A DNA stretch of 5,990 nt from Rikenellaceae bacterium (GTDB taxonomy: Bacteria > Bacteroidota > Bacteroidia > Bacteroidales > Rikenellaceae): NCBI GenBank assembly GCA_020859875.1, contig JAJBVJ010000131.1:14646-20635 (forward strand), read 5' to 3'. Under the pieces are notes generated by a model. The model saw only the letters and a program-made list of their open reading frames with translations, had not been told where the DNA came from and did not search any database. The number at the start of each line of letters is the position of its first letter. The first letter of the stretch is position 1. This document shows, in pieces, positions 1 through 5,990 of this stretch. Made by a program: the position numbers and the translations under genes.

Positions 1-2
1 AA

Positions 3-941
3 TTGTTATACCGTTTTTTTCGATGCGAAGCCACTCCCGCGGAGGAGAATTCCGTATTGGACTGGATAGACCTCTCTGCTGAAAACAGCCGCAGGTTCGA
101 AGCCGAAAGAATGCGTTATTACAAATTATATCTGAATGCTCCGGGCGTGATCGACGCCCGCAGAACCGCCCACCGAAAACCCGCTTCTGCAGGGAAGACC
201 CTGCTTGGGTACATAGCAGGCATTGCCACAATTACGGGGTTGATAATTTTGACCGGAGTCCTTGTCAGATCCCATATTATGAGAGATTTGGAAGCGATGA
301 CTACGGAGATATTCGTACCTGCCGGACAGAGGATGCAGCTCACCCTGAGCGACGGCACCTCCGTGACTCTCAATTCGGGAACGGTACTACAGTACCCTGT
401 GGTTTTCGGGAAAGAAAGGCGGGTGAAGCTCAAAGGGGAGGGGATGTTCGATGTGGTGCATGACCCCGGATCGCCCTTTATTGTCGAAACCTTCGTCTGC
501 GATCTCGAAGTCATCGGCACGAAGTTCAATGTAGTGGCCGAAGAGACCGAACAAGAGTTCTCGGCCTCCCTCTTCGAGGGTCGACTGAAACTATGCAACT
601 TCCTTTATGGGAATATCGAATATGTGATGAACCCCAACGAGAGTCTGAGCCTCAACGGTAAGGCTCTCATGTTCGACCATCTGGAAAACAACAATGCCCT
701 GCTTTTGACGGAAGGGCTGTTGAGCCTCGAAAATATCTCCTTCGAAAGGCTGATGAGAAAGTTCGAGAAATACTACGACGTAACGATCGAGATCGAACGG
801 GAGACCCCGCCGGTGATAGAGCTTTCGCGCGGGAAAATAAAGGTGTCCGAGGGGATAGACCATGCACTGAAGATTTTACAGACGAGTGCCGACTTTACTT
901 ACGTCAAAAAAGACGAAAACCGCCTTATAATCATAAAATAA
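3..941 (+). CDS. FecR-family anti-sigma factor, 5' end cut by window edge
   Basis: This is an inner-membrane anti-sigma factor of the FecR family. It is expected to hold a FecI-type ECF sigma factor on the cytoplasmic side and receive a signal from an outer-membrane receptor on the periplasmic side. The first visible codons (LYRFFRCEA...) match the inside of the usual N-terminal FecR helix, so the real start lies a few codons before the window; the TTG at position 3 is not the start. In the 312 visible residues, a cytoplasmic helical part covers about 1-65 and one membrane segment about 67-89 (LLGYIAGIATITGLIILTG). The FecR domain covers about 101-200, with VPAGQRMQLTLSDGTSVTLN, the GEGMFDVVHD stretch and the IGTKFNV motif. 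The C-terminal DUF4974/STN-like domain covers about 237-312 (EGLLSLENISFERLMRKFEKYYDV, quoted only in part as evidence: SLENISFERLMRKFEKYYD). It ends in TAA at 939-941. It sits 174 bases ahead of a SusC-like receptor carrying an STN domain, its expected signalling partner. Family assignment is very secure; the substrate sensed is unknown. Confidence 0.95.
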   Translation: MLYRFFRCEATPAEENSVLDWIDLSAENSRRFEAERMRYYKLYLNAPGVIDARRTAHRKPASAGKTLLGYIAGIATITGLIILTGVLVRSHIMRDLEAMTTEIFVPAGQRMQLTLSDGTSVTLNSGTVLQYPVVFGKERRVKLKGEGMFDVVHDPGSPFIVETFVCDLEVIGTKFNVVAEETEQEFSASLFEGRLKLCNFLYGNIEYVMNPNESLSLNGKALMFDHLENNNALLLTEGLLSLENISFERLMRKFEKYYDVTIEIERETPPVIELSRGKIKVSEGIDHALKILQTSADFTYVKKDENRLIIIK

Positions 942-1029
942 CCTATCGATTAACTTTAAAATGAAACTGCTATGGATATGAAAACTACTCCTCCCTAAAA
1001 ATCATGTAAAAGCTGCGGCCTATATAAGG

Positions 1030-1063
1030 AAGGCCTGCGATACCCTTAATATCGGCAGGCCTT
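1030..1063 (+). promoter_or_regulatory. Hairpin in the fecR-susC spacer
   Basis: A perfect 9-base-pair inverted repeat is present: AAGGCCTGC at 1030-1038 and GCAGGCCTT at 1055-1063. It continues inward with GATA (1039-1042) pairing TATC (1050-1053) past one unpaired G at 1054, leaving a 7-base loop (1043-1049). A further GCCT (1018-1021) could pair with AGGC (1064-1067) across a bulge. No T-run follows on either strand, so this is not a standard intrinsic terminator. It lies between the fecR-like stop and the susC-like start, so it may be a weak terminator or stabiliser of the fecR 3' end, or a structured leader of the susC mRNA. The structure is seen directly; the role is inferred. The rest of the 174-base spacer shows no gene and no promoter I can defend. 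Confidence 0.45.
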
Positions 1064-1115
1064 AGGCAATAGCATCGATTAGACAGTCTTACTATTAACC
1101 TTAAGTTACAAACTT

Positions 1116-2777
1116 ATGAAAAAATCAGGTAACCGGCAATTTAAATGCCTGTTAACTACCGCAATTTCTTCATTTCTACTTCTATTCTCCCTGCATTCTT
1201 ATTCGCAAACCCGCACGGTAACCCTCCATATGGAAGGGGTTACGATGGAAGAAGCGATGACGGAGATCGAGAGACAGACCCAACACTATTTTGTCACCAA
1301 CAAGGATATCGACCTTCGAAGAAGGGTTAGCATCGATGTCGATAACGCTTCGCTTACGGTAACTCTCGCACAGCTTCTGAGAAACTCCAACCTTAGCTAC
1401 TCCATCCAGAATTCCAACATCATTCTATCTGTCGATTCCGGGCCCTCGGTGGTTACCCTCTCGGGGAGAGTGACCGACACTTCCGGAGCTCCGGTGATCG
1501 GTGCATCGGTAGCCATTAAAGGTACAACAACGGGTACGACCACGGGCCTCGACGGCTCCTTCTCATTTCAGGTAACCGCCCCCGAAAATGCGGTACTTAT
1601 AATCAGTTACATCGGATACGAAACACAGGAGATACCAGTGGGAGGTCGGACCAATTTCAATATTACCATCGAAGACGACCTGACCGAAATCGAGACCGTC
1701 GTCGTAACCGCGCTCGGAATAAGGCGTTCGGAAAAGGCTCTTAGCTACAACGTACAGCAGGTCTCGGGCGACGAATTGAACACGGTAAAAAGCACAAGTT
1801 TTATGAACTCGCTAATCGGTAAAGCGGCGGGGGTGAATATAAACACCTCGGCAACCGGTGCTGGCGGTGCGGTGAAGGTGGTTATGAGGGGAGCCAAATC
1901 CATATCGGAAAACAATAATGCCCTGTATGTGATCGACGGCATACCGATGTTCAACCCAGCCTCGGGCGATCTGTCGGACGGATTGTACTCTTCACAACCC
2001 GGCGGAGATGCGGCAGCGGATATCAACCCGGAAGATATAGAAAGCATATCGCTGCTTACAGGCCCTTCGGCCGCGGCCCTTTACGGCTACGAAGGTGCCA
2101 ACGGCGTGGTGCTGATTACTACCAAAAAAGGCCGCTCCGACCGCACAATAGTTACGGTGAGCAACAGCACAACTTTCTCCAACCCCCTGCTAATGCCCGA
2201 GTTCCAGAACACCTACGGCAACCGGCCCGGCGAATTCGCCAGCTGGGGTGGGGAGACGTCACTTCGTTACGATCCGTCCAACTTTTTTAGAACGGGGAGT
2301 AACATTATAAATAACGTTTCGCTGGCCACCGGCAACGAACGGAACCAGACCTATATCTCGATGGGCTCCACCGTGGCGAACAATATCCTGCCGAACAGCG
2401 ATTACAACAGGATCAATTTCAACATCCGCAATACGACCTCCTTTATGGACGACAGGTTTCTTCTGGATTTCAGTTTCAACTACATCAATTCCACACAGAA
2501 AAACCCGGTCTCTCAGGGACAGTATTACAATCCCCTGACCTCGCTCTATCTATTCCCGCGCGGAGAAGATTTCAACGAGGTGAGGATATACGAGAGGTAC
2601 AGTGAGCTCCAGGACAGCTACACCCAGTTCTGGCCCTACGGCGAGCAGGCCATTACCATGCAGAATCCCTACTGGGTTCTATACCGGATGCCCAATACCA
2701 CCCATAAAAGGCGGTACTACGGTGCGGCAAGCCTGCAGTACAACATCCCGACTGGCTGGATGTTAAGGGACGTATAA
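1116..2777 (+). CDS. N-terminal piece of the frameshifted SusC-like receptor (signal peptide, STN, plug, start of barrel)
   Basis: This 553-codon frame begins with MKKSGNRQFKCLL and a hydrophobic stretch to about residue 28, with likely cleavage after the SYSQ region. The STN domain (about 33-105, TVTLHMEGVTMEEAMTEIE onward) is the signalling domain that in this family contacts FecR. The carboxypeptidase-like domain shows LSGRVTDTSGAPVIGASVAI and IGYETQEI. The plug shows MRGAKSISENNNALYVIDGI at 257-276 (R258, YVIDGIP at 271-277) and GPSAAALYGYEGANGVVLIT at 316-335. Barrel strands begin after about 345. Residues 546-553 (TGWMLRDV) are read out of frame after the shift, so the natural sequence ends at P545. 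If translated alone, this piece would have signal, plug and only the first part of the barrel, and would not be expected to form a working receptor. The leader just before the ATG is A/T-rich (ttaagttacaaactt) without a Shine-Dalgarno site, as is usual in Bacteroidota. Confidence 0.85.
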   Translation: MKKSGNRQFKCLLTTAISSFLLLFSLHSYSQTRTVTLHMEGVTMEEAMTEIERQTQHYFVTNKDIDLRRRVSIDVDNASLTVTLAQLLRNSNLSYSIQNSNIILSVDSGPSVVTLSGRVTDTSGAPVIGASVAIKGTTTGTTTGLDGSFSFQVTAPENAVLIISYIGYETQEIPVGGRTNFNITIEDDLTEIETVVVTALGIRRSEKALSYNVQQVSGDELNTVKSTSFMNSLIGKAAGVNINTSATGAGGAVKVVMRGAKSISENNNALYVIDGIPMFNPASGDLSDGLYSSQPGGDAAADINPEDIESISLLTGPSAAALYGYEGANGVVLITTKKGRSDRTIVTVSNSTTFSNPLLMPEFQNTYGNRPGEFASWGGETSLRYDPSNFFRTGSNIINNVSLATGNERNQTYISMGSTVANNILPNSDYNRINFNIRNTTSFMDDRFLLDFSFNYINSTQKNPVSQGQYYNPLTSLYLFPRGEDFNEVRIYERYSELQDSYTQFWPYGEQAITMQNPYWVLYRMPNTTHKRRYYGAASLQYNIPTGWMLRDV

Positions 2778-4417
2778 GTATCGACAATGCGGACAGCAAT
2801 ACCTCCAGGAAGATACATGCGGGTAGCAGCGGGACTCTTTCCGGAAGCAAAGGGAGGCTCGACCATTACACTAAACTCGAACGGCAGACCTACGGCGATG
2901 TTCTCGTCAATATCGACAAGAGGTTCGACCGATTCTCGGTCGGGGCGAATATAGGGGCATCGATAAAAGACACCCGATATGAGAGCGTACGTACGGTGGG
3001 CGACCTTCGGGACATCATCAACTATTTCACCCTCGAGAATCTGACGACAGACGGATATTACAAGGTAACGCAGGATATATACAAGCGCCAGACCCAATCT
3101 ATTTTCGGGAATGTGGAACTGGGCTACAACAATTATCTCTATCTGACCGTTACGGGCCGCAACGACTGGGATTCGGCTCTGGCCCATTCGCTATCGGGCG
3201 ACAAATCGTTTTTCTACCCTTCGGTAGGTCTGTCGACCATAGTGAGCGAAATGGCTCCCATGCCGCAGTGGTTCAGTTTCCTGAAGGTTCGCCTTTCATA
3301 CACCTCCGTCGGCAACTCCTATCCACCGTACCTGACCAAAGAATTCTACACCTACGACGACCAGACCACCCTGTGGGGAGCCGACGCTTACTATCCCAAC
3401 CGTTATCTCAAACCCGAGATCACAAACTCCTTCGAAGCGGGACTGGATATGAATTTCCTGGCCAACAAAGTTAACCTCAACGTTACCTATTACACCTCTA
3501 ATACAAAGAACCAGACGTTCGTTGCCAATCTGGCATCTACGACCGGTTACGAAGGTGTGTACGTTCAGGCGGGGAATGTCCAGAACCGCGGGGTCGAAGC
3601 GGCGATCGGTTACAGGAACAACTGGAGGGGGTTCGGATGGGAATCCAACGCCACCTTTGCCTACAACAAGAATATTGTGAAGAATCTGGCCAACGGGTTT
3701 ACCAACCCCGTTACCGGGGAGCCGATCGAAATGGAATATATCGACAAGGCTACCCTGGGAAGCACGGGCTCGCCCATTGTGAGGCTGACAAAGGGAGGAA
3801 CCATGGGCGATATATATACCAACCGTGAATTCCTGAGGGACGACAACGGATATATTTATCTCGACTATAATACCTCGACCCCGTCGCTGGTCAACGGCGA
3901 ATACCGCAAGATAGGGACACTGACCCCGAAATCCCATGCGGGATGGCGAAATTCCTTCGGGTACAAGGGTGTCAGGCTGAATGTCCTTCTGAGCGGACGC
4001 TTCGGGGGCAACGTGGTCTCCAATACCCAGGCATACCTCGACTACTACGGCGTGTCGAAATCCAGCGCCAAACTAAGGGAGACGGGTGTTTCCATGGCGG
4101 GCAAGAACGTATCTGCCGAGAATTATTACAGCGTGGTCGCTTCGGGAACGGGGCAGGGCGCCTTTTACGTTTACAAGGCGACCAATATACGGCTTCAGGA
4201 AATGAGTATCGAATATACCATCCCGCGCAAATGGCTCGGCAATGTCGCCGACATCACCGTAGGCTTCGTGGGAAATAACCTCTGGATGATATATTGCAAG
4301 GCGCCGTTCGACCCCGAACTGGTCGCCTCGGCATCGGACACCTATTATACCGGTGTCGACTACTTTATGATGCCGAGCCTGCGGAATCTCGGGTTCAGTG
4401 TTAAAATACAATTCTAA
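2708..4417 (+). CDS. C-terminal piece of the frameshifted SusC-like receptor (most of the barrel), no start of its own
   Basis: This frame is open from just after a stop at 2705-2707 to the TAA at 4415-4417. Receptor-like sequence starts at 2750 with DWLDVKGRISIDN, the well-known join seen in SusC barrels (D-W-L-x-V-x-G-R), and continues through VSVGANIG-like and strand-rich sequence. Recognisable SusC barrel stretches include YLYLTVTGRNDWDSAL, FFYPSVGLSTIVSE, LKVRLSYTSVGNSYPPYL, NRYLKPEITNSFEAGLDMNF and GNNLWMIYCKAPFDPE. The last residues GFSVKIQF form the terminal strand with the final aromatic residue used by the BAM assembly machinery. The first possible start codon of note, GTG at 2996, is simply an internal valine (TVGDLRD) with no ribosome site, so separate translation is unlikely. 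The frame is annotated as a fragment of the same gene as 1116-2777. Confidence 0.85.
   Translation, partial: KAVLRCGKPAVQHPDWLDVKGRISIDNADSNTSRKIHAGSSGTLSGSKGRLDHYTKLERQTYGDVLVNIDKRFDRFSVGANIGASIKDTRYESVRTVGDLRDIINYFTLENLTTDGYYKVTQDIYKRQTQSIFGNVELGYNNYLYLTVTGRNDWDSALAHSLSGDKSFFYPSVGLSTIVSEMAPMPQWFSFLKVRLSYTSVGNSYPPYLTKEFYTYDDQTTLWGADAYYPNRYLKPEITNSFEAGLDMNFLANKVNLNVTYYTSNTKNQTFVANLASTTGYEGVYVQAGNVQNRGVEAAIGYRNNWRGFGWESNATFAYNKNIVKNLANGFTNPVTGEPIEMEYIDKATLGSTGSPIVRLTKGGTMGDIYTNREFLRDDNGYIYLDYNTSTPSLVNGEYRKIGTLTPKSHAGWRNSFGYKGVRLNVLLSGRFGGNVVSNTQAYLDYYGVSKSSAKLRETGVSMAGKNVSAENYYSVVASGTGQGAFYVYKATNIRLQEMSIEYTIPRKWLGNVADITVGFVGNNLWMIYCKAPFDPELVASASDTYYTGVDYFMMPSLRNLGFSVKIQF
2748..2752 (+). other. 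Frameshift site: one base (G) apparently missing
   Basis: The upstream frame reads Y-N-I-P through CCG at 2748-2750. The next codon in that frame is ACT, leading to TGWMLRDV and a stop. In the frame starting at G2750 the sequence is GAC TGG CTG GAT GTT AAG, or D-W-L-D-V-K, which is the expected SusC continuation. One extra G between 2750 and 2751 (CCG GAC instead of CCGAC) restores YNIPDWLDVKGRIS exactly. The placement rests on family knowledge of the motif; the hard limits from stop codons are 2708-2777. Confidence 0.8.
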
Positions 4418-4422
4418 AAAGG
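4416..4422 (+). promoter_or_regulatory. Possible weak ribosome binding site of the susD-like gene
   Basis: The purine run AAAAAGG overlaps the end of the susC-like stop codon and ends 7 bases before the ATG at 4430. It is a modest match to a Shine-Dalgarno site. The 12-base gap between the two genes leaves no room for a separate promoter, which supports a single susC-susD transcript. Confidence 0.35.
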
Positions 4423-4429
4423 TTTCGAA

Positions 4430-5990
4430 ATGAATTACAATATTTTAAAGACGATATGCCTGGCAGCGTTCCTGGGAATTTTTACGGCATCCTGCACCGG
4501 CAACTTCGACGATCTGAACAGCAGCAAGACCAAACCCGATCCCCAAACCGACATGAACAGTATCGAGCGGGTGGGTGTACTGATTCCCAACCTGCTTTAC
4601 CTTATGCACAACCAGCAGGAAAACAACAGCCAGATGATCGACCAGTTCGTTGGCGGACAGTACGGGGGATATTTCGCCATGACCCATTCATGGAGCAATA
4701 TGACCTTCGGTTCGTTCAACCCGCCCGCCGACTGGGTGCAGATCCCTTTCAATACAACCTTTACTACTTTCTACTCCAATTACAACAAAATCGCCGAACT
4801 TCTGGAGTATAAAGGGTATGTATATGCCTGGGTCAACGTAGTCAAGGTGAACGTTTTGCTCCGTATCGTGGACACTTACGGCCCGATACCCTACTCCAAA
4901 ATGGGCGAGGGTCAGTTCGCGGTGCCCTACGACAGCGTCGAGGAGATATATGAGCAGATGCTCGAAGAACTGACCGAGAGCATCGCCGTATTACAGAATG
5001 TGGTGGACGAAAGTTCGGGGGAAACACCCTTGATCGGGGAGTACGATTACGTTTACGGCGGCGACTTCCGCAAGTGGATCGCCTTTGCCAACACCATGAA
5101 ACTCCGGCTTGCCGTAAGGATCGCCCACCTCGAACCGGAACTCGCCCGGGAAGCGATCACAGAGGCCGTGGCATCGGGGCCCCTTCTCGACAACGGGTAC
5201 AATGCCTACCTGACCTGTTTCGACAATCCCTACCGTAAAGCGGCCCAGGATTGGGAAGAGCTGGCAATAAATGCCACCCTCGATGTATTTATGAACGGCT
5301 GGGAAGACCCGCGCCGAAGCGCCTACATGACCAGAACCGCGGACGGCGATTACCTGGGCGTGAGGATGGGTATATCCGGGATCGACAAAAGTAATGTGGC
5401 CGTTACCGCATATTCGAGACCTAACTTCGAGGCCGCCTCGCCCATTCCCGTTATGTGTGCTGCGGAAACCTATTTCCTGCTCGCCGAGATCGCCCTCAAA
5501 GGCCTGGACGGCAACGGTGCCGATTGGACCCAAGCCGAAGCCTATTACGAAACGGGAATACAAACCTCCATGAACCAGCATAATGTAGCCATCGGCAGTT
5601 ATCTTTCCGGCACGGCCAACCCCCGATCTTACAGCGATCCCAACGGAAACGGTTCCTCTTCTTCCACGGTGACGGGAGTGACGGTCGCCTGGAGCGACGG
5701 CGCTTCGACCGAGGATGCGAAGTTAGAGAAGATCATCACACAGAAGTGGCTGGCAATGTATCCTGTCGGCTTCGAGGCATGGAGCGAATTCCGCCGAACG
5801 GGCTATCCGCAAATGGTTCCCGCCAATAGCAACCTGAGTTCGACCACCTATATCGGATCGATCTCCAATACCAAATCCCGACTTGTCAGGCGCCTGCCCG
5901 ACCCCCCCGACGAGTACAGCGGCAACAGCGAGACCGGACAGTATGCCGTCGATACATGGCTCGGGGGACAAGACCTGGGAAGTAGAGACC
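4430..5990 (+). CDS. SusD/RagB-like outer-membrane lipoprotein (SusD-like_2 type), 3' end cut by window edge
   Basis: This surface lipoprotein is expected to form the substrate-binding lid on the SusC-like barrel. The frame reads 520 codons from ATG 4430 to the window edge with no stop. It begins MNYNILKTICLAAFLGIFTA with lipobox TASC, so Cys22 is the lipidated residue; acidic residues follow soon after (GNFDDLN), fitting the export signal for surface lipoproteins. Family marks are DTYGPIPYS (148-156), RKWIAFANTMKLRLAVRIAH (214-233), KIITQKWLAMYPVGFEAWSE (433-452, Q438-K-W) and RRTGYP shortly after. Near the edge come RRLPDPPDEY (L489-P490) and WLGGQDLGSRD, the usual C-terminal signature, so only about ten residues should be missing. 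A Gly/Ser/Asn-rich stretch (DPNGNGSSSSTVTG, about 402-415) looks like a surface loop. The wording fits the SusD-like_2 branch (PF12771) better than the starch-binding SusD prototype; this is from memory of the family, not a search. The ligand is unknown. The gene lies 12 bases after the susC-like stop and should share its transcript. Confidence 0.93.
   Translation, partial: MNYNILKTICLAAFLGIFTASCTGNFDDLNSSKTKPDPQTDMNSIERVGVLIPNLLYLMHNQQENNSQMIDQFVGGQYGGYFAMTHSWSNMTFGSFNPPADWVQIPFNTTFTTFYSNYNKIAELLEYKGYVYAWVNVVKVNVLLRIVDTYGPIPYSKMGEGQFAVPYDSVEEIYEQMLEELTESIAVLQNVVDESSGETPLIGEYDYVYGGDFRKWIAFANTMKLRLAVRIAHLEPELAREAITEAVASGPLLDNGYNAYLTCFDNPYRKAAQDWEELAINATLDVFMNGWEDPRRSAYMTRTADGDYLGVRMGISGIDKSNVAVTAYSRPNFEAASPIPVMCAAETYFLLAEIALKGLDGNGADWTQAEAYYETGIQTSMNQHNVAIGSYLSGTANPRSYSDPNGNGSSSSTVTGVTVAWSDGASTEDAKLEKIITQKWLAMYPVGFEAWSEFRRTGYPQMVPANSNLSSTTYIGSISNTKSRLVRRLPDPPDEYSGNSETGQYAVDTWLGGQDLGSRD

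Larger units (their letters stand above)
1116..4417 (+). pseudogene. SusC/RagA-like TonB-dependent outer-membrane receptor, broken by a one-base frameshift
   Basis: This is the outer-membrane import barrel of a SusC-SusD nutrient uptake pair, powered by TonB-ExbBD. Adding one base near 2750 gives a continuous protein of 1100 residues, a normal length for SusC-like proteins with an STN domain. Domains in order: signal peptide (1 to about 31), STN (about 33-105), carboxypeptidase-regulatory-like domain (about 113-187), TonB-box-like ETVVVTA (193-199), plug (about 205-340), then a beta barrel ending in the aromatic residue F1100. Upstream, the sequence reads in frame 3 (1116-based) to P545; the homologous reading then moves to the frame of 2750. 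The stop at 2705-2707 in the downstream frame and the stop at 2775-2777 in the upstream frame limit the shift to 2708-2777. The C-terminus (LWMIYCKAPFDPEL, DYFMMPSLRNLGF) is fully family-like, so nothing else seems decayed. The ATG at 1116 is chosen because a good signal peptide follows directly. Whether the break is real or a sequence error cannot be decided here. Confidence 0.85.

Noticed and set aside
119..598. Minus-strand open frame of 159 codons inside the fecR-like gene
   Set aside because: It is antisense to a clear FecR domain, with no recognisable protein features.
951..958. TAACTTTA as a Bacteroides -7 promoter element (TAnnTTTG)
   Set aside because: The last base differs and no TTTG-type -33 element is found at the right distance; a sigma factor of the ECF type would use a different site anyway.
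961..999. Tiny open frames in the spacer (MKLLWI and MDMKTTPP)
   Set aside because: They are six and eight codons long, without ribosome sites or any sign of selection visible here.
945..1081. Direct repeat ATCGATTA at 945-952 and 1074-1081
   Set aside because: An 8-base repeat in an A/T-rich spacer is easily chance, and there is no mobile element between the copies.
1521..1545. Imperfect 12-base tandem repeat (GGTACAACAACG / GGTACGACCACG)
   Set aside because: It encodes GTTTGTTTG, the normal threonine-rich turn of the carboxypeptidase-like domain in SusC proteins, so it is explained by the protein.
2745..2780. Programmed ribosomal frameshift in the susC-like gene
   Set aside because: No slippery heptamer, no nearby Shine-Dalgarno-like stimulator and no evident following hairpin. 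The single-base loss restores the family motif exactly, and SusC genes are not known to need recoding.
3296..3937. Long minus-strand open frame (213 codons) inside the susC-like gene
   Set aside because: It is a shadow of the strongly supported plus-strand barrel sequence and its translation resembles no family I recognise.
2996..4417. A separate 473-residue gene starting at GTG 2996
   Set aside because: The GTG is an internal valine codon, family sequence continues upstream in the same frame to 2750, and there is no ribosome site or promoter. It is the second part of the receptor.
4991..5581. Minus-strand open frame of 196 codons inside the susD-like gene
   Set aside because: It lies fully opposite a secure SusD-like coding frame and is explained by codon bias of that gene.

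Overview
The window comes from a member of the Bacteroidota, most likely Bacteroidales. The evidence is a run of gene families found together almost only in that phylum: a FecR-type anti-sigma factor with the DUF4974 C-terminus, a SusC/RagA-type TonB-dependent outer-membrane receptor with an STN domain, and a SusD/RagB-type lipoprotein. All are on the + strand. Translation starts lack strong Shine-Dalgarno sites, which is also usual for the phylum. Base composition is near half G+C, with frequent ATA (Ile) and AGG (Arg) codons. The genus cannot be fixed from this; a Rikenellaceae/Alistipes-like source is possible but only a guess.

Layout: positions 3-941 hold the fecR-like gene, missing only its first few codons, which lie before the window. 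Positions 942-1115 are a 174-base spacer containing one clear hairpin (1030-1063). Positions 1116-4417 hold a susC-like gene that would encode about 1100 residues, but one base is missing near 2750. The reading frame is therefore broken into an N-terminal piece (stop at 2775-2777) and a C-terminal piece that is open to 4417. After 12 bases, positions 4430-5990 hold a susD-like lipoprotein gene that reads without interruption to the window edge and is probably only around ten codons short of complete.

How the parts work together: in family terms, the SusD-like lipoprotein caps the SusC-like barrel and the pair imports a nutrient (often a glycan or peptide) using TonB energy. The STN domain of the SusC-like protein contacts the periplasmic C-terminus of the FecR-like protein, which releases an ECF sigma factor (FecI type, expected just upstream of the window) that activates the susC-susD transcript. 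This is a typical self-regulated uptake locus. The substrate cannot be told from this window because no enzyme genes are included.

The main oddity is the single-base frameshift in the susC-like gene. It is either a real inactivating mutation or a sequencing/assembly error; all else about the gene looks intact. I found no RNA gene, mobile element, CRISPR array or clearly new system here.
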